A DNA stretch of 64,000 nucleotides, taken from Hepsetus odoe (taxonomy: Eukaryota > Chordata > Actinopteri > Characiformes > Hepsetidae). Within the stretch, counting starts at the first letter, position 1. Every line of letters starts with the position of its first letter. Made by a program: the position numbers and the translations under genes. Shown here in pieces: positions 55,427-64,000 of the stretch. The stretch spans positions 1,739,491 to 1,803,490 of the forward strand of contig CM029386.1 in assembly GCA_017165825.1 (NCBI GenBank), given 5' to 3'. A model generated the notes under the pieces. That model did no database searches. It saw only the letters and a program-made list of their open reading frames with translations, and was not told the origin of the DNA.

Positions 55427-55600
55427 ATTATCTTTGTGTAATCTTGGTGGAAATACATGTGAATATCTGGGATCATCTTTACAAAATGAGACCTTGTCCC
55501 TGAAAGAACTGGATCTCAGTAAGAACAACCCGCAGGACTCAGGAATGGACGCACTCTCTACTGGACTGAAGGGTCCACACTGTAAACTGGAGAATCTCAG
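55427..55600 (+). CDS. receptor copy B, LRR exon 3
   Basis: 174 bases (acceptor CATCTGCAG, donor GTGAGG), open: LSLCNLGGNTCEYLGSSLQN, ETLSLKELDLSKNNPQDSGM, DALSTGLKGPHCKLENLR. Standard NLR LRR exon. The gap lies 290 bases further on, so the C terminus is not known. Confidence 0.85.
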
Positions 55601-55888
55601 GTGAGGATTCTGTCTCTTCATCCTGGAAGGAAAGTTGTGAAAGCTCTGCAGGACAGTGTTTAAAGGCTAATATGGGCTGATTTGTAAATCTGTCCTGATG
55701 TGATTGTAGTGAAGTATTGTGGTGATGCGGTTGGAGACAGTTTGTCACATTTTACTGCAGATTTATCAACATCTAGTAGTAAAGACACACACAGTTTTAA
55801 TAAAAACACAGCCGGATGGTCCAGATGATCACATGATGGAGTTTATTCATGTCTGTAATAAACAGCAGATCAATCATGTTTCACTCTG

Positions 55889-56388
55889 NNNNNNNNNNNN
55901 NNNNNNNNNNNNNNNNNNNNNNNNNNNNNNNNNNNNNNNNNNNNNNNNNNNNNNNNNNNNNNNNNNNNNNNNNNNNNNNNNNNNNNNNNNNNNNNNNNNN
56001 NNNNNNNNNNNNNNNNNNNNNNNNNNNNNNNNNNNNNNNNNNNNNNNNNNNNNNNNNNNNNNNNNNNNNNNNNNNNNNNNNNNNNNNNNNNNNNNNNNNN
56101 NNNNNNNNNNNNNNNNNNNNNNNNNNNNNNNNNNNNNNNNNNNNNNNNNNNNNNNNNNNNNNNNNNNNNNNNNNNNNNNNNNNNNNNNNNNNNNNNNNNN
56201 NNNNNNNNNNNNNNNNNNNNNNNNNNNNNNNNNNNNNNNNNNNNNNNNNNNNNNNNNNNNNNNNNNNNNNNNNNNNNNNNNNNNNNNNNNNNNNNNNNNN
56301 NNNNNNNNNNNNNNNNNNNNNNNNNNNNNNNNNNNNNNNNNNNNNNNNNNNNNNNNNNNNNNNNNNNNNNNNNNNNNNNNNNNNNNNN
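55889..56388. other. assembly gap (500 N) at the copy B/copy C junction
   Basis: The mirror centre of the B/C inverted duplication lies here. Linker and LRR exons of copy C would be expected in it. Confidence 0.99.
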
Positions 56389-56394
56389 ACAACA

Positions 56395-56545
56395 AAATGT
56401 TTCCTCTGCATTTCACCCATACATACACACGTGCAGCAGGAGCCAGCCAAGCACTGGGGAGCCGTGATGGGGACAGTACCTTGCTCAAGGGTACCTCAGT
56501 GCAATCTACTGGTTTGCGATTTGCACCCACAACCTTCCGATCCTG
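56395..56545 (-). mobile_element. tRNA SINE, second family (minus)
   Basis: Inverted counterpart of the SINE at 52515-52710, same family and flanks (CCAACTTCCTAATTCATTCA). Confidence 0.75.
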
Positions 56546-56711
56546 GAGCCAACTTCCTAATTCATTCACTCCTAGTTCATTAGGAAGCATACTTAAATCT
56601 AAAACATGTTCCATAACATAATTCAACTTTCAACACTGTCAGGGCTGGAACCTGATCATAGATGTTTAAGAAAACAAAATGTTTTGTTTAACAAAAACAT
56701 TTCACGAAAGG

Positions 56712-56842
56712 CTGGCAACCTGTCCAGGGTGTGTCCCTGTCCTTCGCCCTCTGTGAGCTGGATGGACCCCACCCCCCCCCCCCCCCCGCGACCCTAATTA
56801 GGACAAGCGGCCCAGAAAATGACTGACTGACTGACTGACACA
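56712..56842 (+). mobile_element. tRNA SINE, 5'-truncated
   Basis: GGCTGGCAACCTGTCCAGGG to a (GACT)n tail, with a 17-base poly-C run inside. Confidence 0.88.
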
Positions 56843-57353
56843 AACATTTCACACAGTAAACATTTTAATTTATTCCAGCAGAGTAATGATAGCATGACTG
56901 AGCTTTATGTGTGTTCACATTTTACTTGTTCACAAAGGCAGCTTGTGAGAGAAAACATTCAGAAAGATATAAGCTCCCTTTTGTGTTAAACATAAAACAT
57001 GAACTGTTGGCCCTGATTTCACACGTTTGATCACTTCATTTAAATATTTCACTGGAGCTCAATGATTTGGATCAGGTGCCAGTGTGTCAATTTATAAGCT
57101 TAGCAATGATTCACCTTGTTATTGTCCATATTGGATAATATAACACAATTTAAATTGCAGCCCTTGCCATTTTAAAATCTACCTACTTCTAAAGAAGACT
57201 AAGACAGAACATATTCTAAACATTAATCAAAGAGGAAGTGAGCTGCAGGAAAGTTCATGAACATTTCCACATCATTTCAGGAGTTTGAACGTCATGATAC
57301 ACAGTTTTGAAGCGCATGCGACTGTCCTTTTAAACAAAGTTATTCAATAAATG
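56843..57353. other. copy C intron shared with copy B
   Basis: Inverted match to intron sequence of copy B; no gene. Confidence 0.7.
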
Positions 57354-57362
57354 TTTTAAATA

Positions 57363-57615
57363 CGTCAGTCAGTCATTTTCTGCCGCTTGTCCCAAACGGG
57401 GTTGCGGGGGGGTGCTGGAGTCCATCCCAGCTCACACAGGGCAAAGGACGGGGACACACCCTGGACAGGTCGCCAGCCCATCGCAGGGAGGAGCGAGACG
57501 GGAACGGCACCTTGCTCAAGGGTACCTCAGGGCAACCTAATGGGAAGGTGTTCAAACTCCCGATTCTCCAATCATACGGCCAACGCCCAAACCACTAGGC
57601 CACCGCTTCCCCCAT
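57363..57615 (-). mobile_element. full-length tRNA SINE with target duplication
   Basis: Minus-strand SINE flanked by TTTTAAATA (57354-57362 and 57616-57624). Copy B is uninterrupted here (ATATATTTAAAACATTTATT), so this insertion is specific to copy C. Confidence 0.93.
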
Positions 57616-57649
57616 TTTAAATATATAAAAAAAAAAATTCTAAATTAAC

Positions 57650-57738
57650 TTTCAAGATGTAAGCTATAAATGCAGCTAACACAACAGCAAAAACTGAAAT
57701 GCAGATGATTACAATCTTCCCAGCATGAAAACCAGCTC
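57650..57738 (-). pseudogene. receptor copy C, transmembrane exon with damaged donor
   Basis: Reads AGFHAGKIVIICISVFAVVL and AAFIAYILK after acceptor TGTTTCAG. Copies A and B end TTGAAAG/GTAA; here it is TTGAAAGTTAA, one G short. Splicing at GTTAAT would lose the base that completes the next codon and shift the frame. Confidence 0.8.
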
Positions 57739-57744
57739 CTGAAA

Positions 57745-58613
57745 CACAAAGCAGATAAAACGTCAAACCAGGCCGAACACCAAACATACTTAACTTCAGA
57801 ATTCATAAAGACTTCAAGAAATAACCAGATAGTTATTTCAGAAAGTGGTTAAATGTGTAATCTAACAGTAACATAATGAAACCCTGCACAGCGGACATCC
57901 CTATTGTATATTTTATAAAATTAGATTTTATCTGTGATCACACTCTTGTTGGCTTTTAACTACTATAGTGATAAACTGGCAACACACAAGCTTTATAAAA
58001 TCTTTCATTCATTATGATTTCAATAAGCGACTAAGATTTTATCAATTCAATTCCATTTACCAATTACTGATGCATTAGTTAATGGTTACTCAAGCATACT
58101 TAATACTTAATACAGCCACTTAATTAGCAATTAGCTCTTAATTAAATTTATATAATACCTAGTAAGGCAATATCTTTATATCAGAGCACATTAAGCAAAG
58201 AAAAGGGTAGGGAAAGAGAAATGACTGGTCATGTGATCTGACCATATCAAGACCACTGAATATGTGGACATCAATGTGTCCAAGAAAGTTAAAGGTCTAT
58301 GTTAAACCTGAGGCTGCACAATAAAAGAAAAATGTCATGATAAATGAAGACAGATCATGAAATTAGTGCATTTCTATTTTTTTGAGTAAACTCATTTGTT
58401 AGATCATTTGTAATAAACAAGCAACATTTAGTAAAAAGTAAAAATATGCTCAAAGCTAAAGATAAACTAATGTACCATCTTATGAATTTACTCATTACTT
58501 TAACATAAAAGTAATGTTTAGACAGTTAAGTGATATCAATGATGTTAAATAAAAGCTTTATTCATTCATTTCATTCATAAGTAATGAGACAATGAAACTG
58601 TAAAAGCTCGTAC
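57745..58613. other. copy C intron
   Basis: Inverted match to copy B intron, without the solo LTR. Confidence 0.75.
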
Positions 58614-58963
58614 CTCTGATTTCAACATGAATATTTACATCGTCAAACCAGGACATTGATTCAACAGCACATTGATAAACTCCTTCATCAGAGGGCTGAA
58701 CTGCTGAGAGTTTCAGCGAAGTGTTGCCTTTCTTCAGTTCTTCTATAATAGACTTGTTCTTCCCTTATAAGACTCCATCTGTCTCTCATTTCTGTCTTTA
58801 TAATTTTCATAGTGATATATCAGTGTCTCTTCCAGATGCAGTCTGATCCACTCAACGTCCATGTCTTCAGCACTGACACTTGGTTGGAGAGAACAGGGCA
58901 GAACCAGATCTTCACCAGCGTTTACAACAAGAGGAGCAGCTGGACCAACTACCTTTAAATGTG
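58614..58963 (-). pseudogene. receptor copy C, second Ig exon, 1-base deletion
   Basis: 350 bases, one fewer than copy B. Reads HLKVVGPAAPLVVNAGEDLV, VEWIRLHLE, RQMESYKGRTSL, then AGTCTATTATAG where B has AGTCTATTTAAAG. The deletion leads straight to TAG before the F-strand Cys. The rest (SDEGVYQC) survives in another frame. Confidence 0.88.
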
Positions 58964-59040
58964 CTAGAAAGAAAAAACAAAAGTTGTGTCCAGTTTCTAC
59001 AAAGATTTTACAAGTTTTAAAAATTACAAGTAGCTGAGAT

Positions 59041-59166
59041 CTCCCTGCGATGGGCTGGCGACCTGTCCAGGGTGCGTCCCCCGTCCTCGCCCTGTGTGCG
59101 CTGGGTTGGACACCAGCACTCCCCCGCGACCCCGTTTGGGACAAGCGGCAGAAAATGGATGGATGA
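59041..59166 (+). mobile_element. 5'-truncated tRNA SINE with target duplication
   Basis: From CTCCCTGCGATGGGCTGGCG to (GGAT) tail; flanked by AGTAGCTGAGAT at 59029-59040 and 59167-59178. Confidence 0.92.
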
Positions 59167-59280
59167 AGTAGCTGAGATTGTAGTGTTTCTCCAGAGAACT
59201 GGAGGAGAACCACCCTGTTATTGAAATTTCATGTGTTCCCTCCAATTAAACATCGAACATATTCAGTATATTCTTTTATA

Positions 59281-60510
59281 GTATATGTGATGTATAAGAG
59301 GTTCGACAGTGAGGAGAGAGAAAATGACCTATACCGATTGGCTAGACAGAGAGAGCTGGGAAAGATGTGCAGCAGGTCAGTGTGCTAAAGGATAGAAATG
59401 GAAATGTACTCACAGGCGAACAGAGCGTGTTGAGCAGATGGCAGGAGTAATTTGAGGGGCTGATGAATGGAGAAAATGAGAGAGAGAGAGAATTGAAAGG
59501 CTGTTGGTCCGGATGACATACCAGTGGAAGCATGGAGGTGTTTAGGGGAGATGGCAGTTGAGTTTCTGACCAGATTATTTTACACAATCTTGGCTGAGCC
59601 TGAGGAGTGGAGACGAAGTGTACTGGTACCGGTTTTCAAGAATAAGGGTGATGAACAGAGTTGTAGTAACTATAGAGGGATAAAGTTGATCAGCCACACC
59701 ATGAAGTTATGGGAAAGAGATAGTGGAAGCAGGTTAAGAAACGAGGTGAGAATCAGTGAACAGCAGCTTTGTTTTATGCACTACAGATGGTGTTGATGGA
59801 GAAGGTCAGAAGGAGCTGCATTGTGCCTTTGTGGACTTGGAGAAAGCAGATGACAGGGTGCCTAGAGAGGAGTTGTGGTTTTGTATGAAGAAGTCTGGAG
59901 TGGGAAAGAAGTATGTGAGAGTAGTTCAAGATATGTTTGAGGGCAGTGTGGAGTGGTGAGTTTTTCAGTAAGAGTGATGGATGCATTTAAGGTAGAGGTA
60001 CGACAAAGTAAGACAGGAGTCCCTGTGGATGTTTGCGAATTAAATTGTGATCTGTAGCGAGAGTAGGGAACAGCCTGAGGGGAACCTTGAGAGATGGAGA
60101 TCTGCTCTAGAGAGGAGAGGAGTTTAAAAACTCCGGATCAAAAGTTCAGTATAACGCAAGTGTGGAAGAGAGGTTCCACAGTTGAGAACAGGAAGGCTGT
60201 GCAGGGGGTCATAAACGCTCCATATCTGAAATATCCACATCTCATTGCCGCAAGAAAATTAAGGCCATCATTTAAGATTCCTCACATCCCGCCCATCATT
60301 TGTTTGAACTGATGCCTTCAGAAAGGCGTTATAGATCCAATAAGTCACATACGACAATGGCAATAAAGCCTATTCTATTCTATTCTATTCTATTCTAAGT
60401 GAGTTTATTAGAGGGACAGTTCAGGTTAGATATTTTGGATACAAAGTGAGAGAAGCAAGGTTGTGTTGGTTTGTACATGTCCAGAGGAGAGACGAGGATT
60501 ATACCTGAAT
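59281..60510 (+). mobile_element. RTE LINE fragment in copy C intron
   Basis: Plus-strand RT pieces (VLVPVFKNKGDEQSCSNYRG, CAFVDLEKADDRVPREELWF, AGGTTGTGTTGGTTTG...). Same insertion as in copy B. Interrupted at about 60165-60398 by another element. Confidence 0.9.
60165..60398 (+). mobile_element. non-LTR element 3' end with (TATTC)n tail
   Basis: Ends GACAATGGCAATAAAGCC followed by five TATTC units, a simple tail typical of a LINE or SINE. The element itself is not identified. It lies inside the RTE fragment and is absent from the copy in B. Confidence 0.6.
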
Positions 60511-60529
60511 TACCGCATTATTTTCACAT

Positions 60530-60850
60530 TTTAGCCCCTTCATTTCATCTGTAACTCCTTTGTTTGTAAGTACTCCTCAGAAACTGAAATTCTGGAGTCT
60601 CTCACTCTGTGATTAACATACTACATTTTAGGACTGTATTTCATGTAATTTTTTACTTCCTTCATCTATTAAAAATCCTGAAGTCCCTTCACACTAATGT
60701 AACATTTCTGATTTAATAAAGATTGAATAAGAAAAATAATTTATTTGTAATTCATTGATTAATCATCTTGTTCAACAAATACAACATTAAATTAATGAAA
60801 CTGAAATAATATTTTTAATTATAGGAATTATTCAAACTGCTAGCACTCAC
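60530..60850. other. copy C intron
   Basis: Mirrors 47101-47365 and also keeps the 240 bases deleted from copy B. Confidence 0.75.
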
Positions 60851-61207
60851 TTTCAACTTTAATATGGACAGTGGTGTCTTCATGCCAGGACTCTGATTTA
60901 ACAGCACACTGATAAACTCCTTCATCAGATGGCTGGACAGCTGAGAGTCTCAGTGAAGTGTTTCCTTTCTTCAGTTTTTCTTTAAACAGAGCTGTTCTTC
61001 CTCTGTAAGAATTTAACTGTCTCTCATTTCTTTCTTCATGATCTTCATACAGATGAACTAAATTATTAGTTGCAGGCAGACCAAGTCTGTTCCACTCCAC
61101 CATCATATCATCAGCACTGATGCTGGGTTGGAGAGAACAGGGCAGAACCAGATCTTCACCAGTTTTTACATCAAGAGGAGCAGCTGGGCCAACAACCTTA
61201 AAGGGTT
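60851..61207 (-). CDS. receptor copy C, first Ig V-set exon
   Basis: 357 bases (acceptor TCCTGCAG, donor GTGAGTG), open, phase 1-1. Reads PFKVVGPAAPLDVKTGEDLV, LPCSLQPSIS, VEWNRLGLP, HEERNERQLNSYRGRTALFK, SDEGVYQCAVKSESWHED. Intact Cys pair; the exon damaged in copy B is whole here. Confidence 0.9.
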
Positions 61208-61640
61208 CTGCAGGAAAACATGATGTAAAATAAAAAATAATAATTACACGTGAACATGAACATGCACATAATGTTTTTAAATCCACAATCTGACTGCTAA
61301 TCTGCTCCAGTTCAGTCATTTCATCTTTCATTTATTATTCTGATAATATAACACCTCATAGAGAAGTGCTCCTGTGGATAAACTACTATGTTATTTGACA
61401 TCTGTGACCTAAATGACTGAATTTACCATATGACAAAACGAACGTCTGACTGGTTGGTGTGTGTAAATAATAATGGGAGTCTGTTATGTATCTACACTGG
61501 AAAATAAGTTACACCTTAAACAATGCATTCAAACAAAGAACGTTTGTTAAGACTGATGAGTATTGTGGTTCCAATCAAATGATGAAGTTTGAAGTGCTCT
61601 ATTTCTGCCATATTATTTTCTATAATTTTTATATAAACTG
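61208..61640. other. copy C intron
   Basis: Ancestral intron shared with A and B (CATTCAAACA, CGAACGTCTGACTGGTTGG). Confidence 0.7.
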
Positions 61641-61650
61641 TTGTTTGAAT

Positions 61651-63445
61651 ATTCTTCTTTTTCTTTCTGCTGCTCCCGTTTAGGGGTCGCCACTGCAGAT
61701 CAACAATTTCCATTTCTTACGGCCCTCTGCATCTTCCTGCTTCAAACCAGCCACCTGCAATTCCTCTCTCACCACATCCATAAACCCCTTATTTGGTCTT
61801 CCTCTTCTCCTCTTTCCTGGCAGCTCCATCTTCAATATCCTCCTTCCAATATAATCCTCATCTCTTCTCTGGACATATCCAAACCAATGCAACCTTGCTT
61901 CTCTAACCTTGTCTCCAAGGCGTCTAACCTGAGCTGTCCCTCTAATATTCTCATTTCTAATCCTGTCCATCCTCGTCACAACCAACAAACATCTCAGCAC
62001 CTTTAACTCTGACACCTCCAGCTCCGCCTCCTGTCTTTTCATCAGTGACACCATCTCCAACCCATACTACGTAGTTGGTCCTAGTACTGTCCTGTGAACC
62101 TTCCCTTTTACTCTAGCTGGTACTCGTATGTCACAAATCACTCCAGCCACTCTTCTCCACCCATTCCAACCTGCCTGCACTCTCTTCTTCACCTCTCTTC
62201 TACACTTGCCGTTACTCTTAACTGTTGATCCCAAGTATATAAACTCCTCCACCTTTGTTACCTCCACTCCCTGCATCCTCACCGTTCCACTTTCCTCCCT
62301 TTCATTGTTCTGTCTTTGTCATACTCACTGTCATTCCTCTCCTCTCTAGAGCAGATCTCCATCTCTCCAGGTTTTCCTCAAGCTGCTCCATACTCTCACT
62401 GAAGATCACAATATCATCAGCAAACATCATCGTCCATGGAGACTCCTGTCGAACCTCATCCCTCAACCTGTCCATTATTATTGCAAACAAGAATGGGCTC
62501 AGCGCTGATCCTTGATGTAATCCAACCTCTACCTTAAATGCATCTGTCACTCCCACTGCGGATCTCACCACTATCACACTGCCCTCATACATATCCTGAA
62601 CTACTCTCACATACTTCTCCGTAACACCAGACTTCCTCATACTTCCTCATAGGGTGGTGGTGGTCTAGTGGTAGGATACATGCCTATGGACCTATGGCTC
62701 AAGAGGTCACTGGTTCGATACCCACCTCTAGCACTGCCATCACTGGGTCCCCGAGCAAGACCCTTAACCCTGAATTGCTCCAGGGGGGACTCACTCCAGA
62801 TTTCATCTTTCTCTTCCTTCTTACAACCAACTTGTAGAGCATGAGCACTAACAACATTCATTATCACACCTTCAACTTCCAGCTTCAAACTCATCACGCT
62901 CCCTGACACCCTCTTCACCTCTAAAACAGTCTCCACATGCTCTTCTTTCAGGATAACACCTCCCCATTCCTCCTTCCATCCACACCATGGTAGAACAGTT
63001 TAAACCCTCCTCCAATACACCTGGACTTACTACCCTTCCATCTAGTCTCTCACTCACAGAATATCAACCTTCCTTCTCTTCATCATATCAGCTCATTCTC
63101 TACCTTTACCAGTCATGCTGCTAACATTCAAAGTCCCTACCCTCACTTCCACTCTCTTCCACTTCTTTTTCTCCTCCTCCCTCTGGACATACTTTCCTCC
63201 TCTTCTTCTTCTTCTCTTTTGGCCAACAGTAGTTAAATTTCCACCAGCACCCTGTAGGCTAACAGCACTGGTGGCAGTCGTTGTTAACCCAGGCCTCGAC
63301 TGATCCAGTATGGAATTCTATATCGTTGTCCGTAGATTGATTTGCAAAGTTTTACACCGGATGCCCTTCATGACGTAACCCTTCCCATTTACCTGGGCTT
63401 GGGACCAGCACGAAGAAATACACTGGCTTGCGCATCCATAGTGTA
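61651..63445 (-). mobile_element. RTE LINE, internally deleted, with target duplication
   Basis: Minus strand: 5' end near 63430 (GCGCAAGCCAGTGTATTTCT), endonuclease pieces at 62.8-63.3 kb, RT at 61.68-62.64 kb (GLHQGSALSPFLFAIIMDRL, MFADDIVIFSES, RRGRPNKGFMDVVREELQ). Flanked by TGTTTGAAT (61642-61650, 63446-63454). The endonuclease-RT middle is missing, where a SINE has inserted. Absent from copy B, so inserted after the duplication. Confidence 0.92.
62650..62797 (+). mobile_element. V-SINE-like SINE, 3'-truncated
   Basis: GGTGGTGGTGGTCTAGTGGT, B box GGTTCGATACCC, body to CTCCAGGGGGGACTC; preceded by a doubled ACTTCCTCAT. Confidence 0.85.
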
Positions 63446-63595
63446 TGTTTGAATTTGAGATTGTATAATTTGTTAAACAAGTTTGTTAAACAACTGAAAC
63501 ATTTCTGAGATTACTTTCCATTTCTAACACCCCCCCCCAACCTTTTCCCAACACTTAGAAAAAAGGCAGCTTTTTACTGAACAGTGCACACAAAC

Positions 63596-63653
63596 CTGAC
63601 ATGGTCTCCATAAAACCAGTGAAAATCAGTAGCATCGCACAAAATAACGCCAT
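63596..63653 (-). CDS. receptor copy C, signal-peptide exon
   Basis: ATG behind an acceptor (GTCTTTCAGGG); encodes MALFCAMLLIFTGFMETMS and ends in phase 1 at GTTTGTG (B has GTATGT). Hydrophobic signal peptide. Confidence 0.82.
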
Positions 63654-63786
63654 CCCTGAAAGACAATTTGACTTTGTCAGAAAACAGAACTCTACATGTA
63701 CGAGAAACCACTAAAACTGCCTCTGAGGATTTTACTGTTACATATTCACAACTTTCATACCTTTTATTCCTCAGCATGAACTTCTA

Positions 63787-63925
63787 CTTTAGCTTTCATG
63801 TAGTGAATTCTCCTACTTTAACTTCATGTAGTGAACTCTCCTACTTTAACTTCATGTAGTGAAGTCTCCTACTTTAACTTTCATGTAGTGAACTCTCCTA
63901 CTTTAACTTCATGTACTGAACTCTC
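63787..63925 (+). repeat. 28-29-bp minisatellite
   Basis: About five units of CTACTTTAACTTCATGTAGT followed by GAACTCTC; lies in the copy C first intron next to sequence matching 44.46-44.53 kb of copy B. Confidence 0.9.
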
Positions 63926-64000
63926 ATATGATAAGAATGATAACATTCTCAACACAAACTAAACTCTCCCTTAAACTGTGACTGGACTGACACATTAACT

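Noticed and set aside
56760..56797. Poly-C run as a regulatory G-quadruplex
   Set aside because: It lies inside a SINE copy and is a single homopolymer, probably slippage or a sequencing artefact.

Overview
The window is vertebrate, almost certainly teleost fish, genomic DNA. It holds split genes with canonical GT/AG introns, NLR exons of the fish-expanded FISNA-NACHT type, V-set exons of the butyrophilin/MOG type, and fish-typical repeats (Tc1, RTE, L2 and Rex1-like LINEs, tRNA-derived SINEs with GATAAGAGCGTCTGCTAAATG tails, very long CA/TG tracts). Four runs of exactly 500 N (1002, 16708, 32835, 55889) are scaffold gaps of unknown true size, so order across them is less certain than elsewhere.

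Layout. 0-9 kb: a decayed hAT transposase, then a minus-strand NLR gene. Its untranslated exon, start-codon exon, two short exons, N-terminal exon and large FISNA-NACHT exon splice together with matching phases; any LRR exons lie outside the window or in the gap. 9-10 kb: a broken C-type lectin gene. 13-17 kb: a defective endogenous retrovirus. 17.6-28.9 kb: copy A (minus strand) of an unusual receptor gene. 27.1-43.35 kb: a large inverted repeat whose two arms carry matching promoters, around a repeat-rich centre with a nearly complete RTE LINE. 40.9-55.6 kb: receptor copy B (plus). 56.4-63.8 kb: receptor copy C (minus), an inverted duplicate of B.

The main result is this receptor family. 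Each copy has a signal-peptide exon, two butyrophilin-like Ig V-set exons and a transmembrane exon. In A and B these are followed by an exon homologous to the C-terminal end of the neighbouring NLR's NACHT exon, and then by NLR-type LRR exons. The predicted product is a type I membrane protein with Ig domains outside and an NLR LRR tail, but no NACHT, inside. I do not recall this architecture being described. In addition, the NLR gene and copies A and B begin with the same short module: an IRF/ISRE-like GAAAGTGAAAG repeat and a non-coding first exon ending in GTAAGTT. This suggests shared interferon-type control.

Copy A is open in every exon seen. Copy B has lost the end of its first Ig exon. 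Copy C has a 1-base deletion in its second Ig exon and a damaged donor after the TM exon. Insertions with target-site duplications, present in one of B/C and absent at the same site in the other (Tc1, solo LTR, SINEs, RTE), show that B and C are true diverged paralogues rather than one sequence assembled twice.
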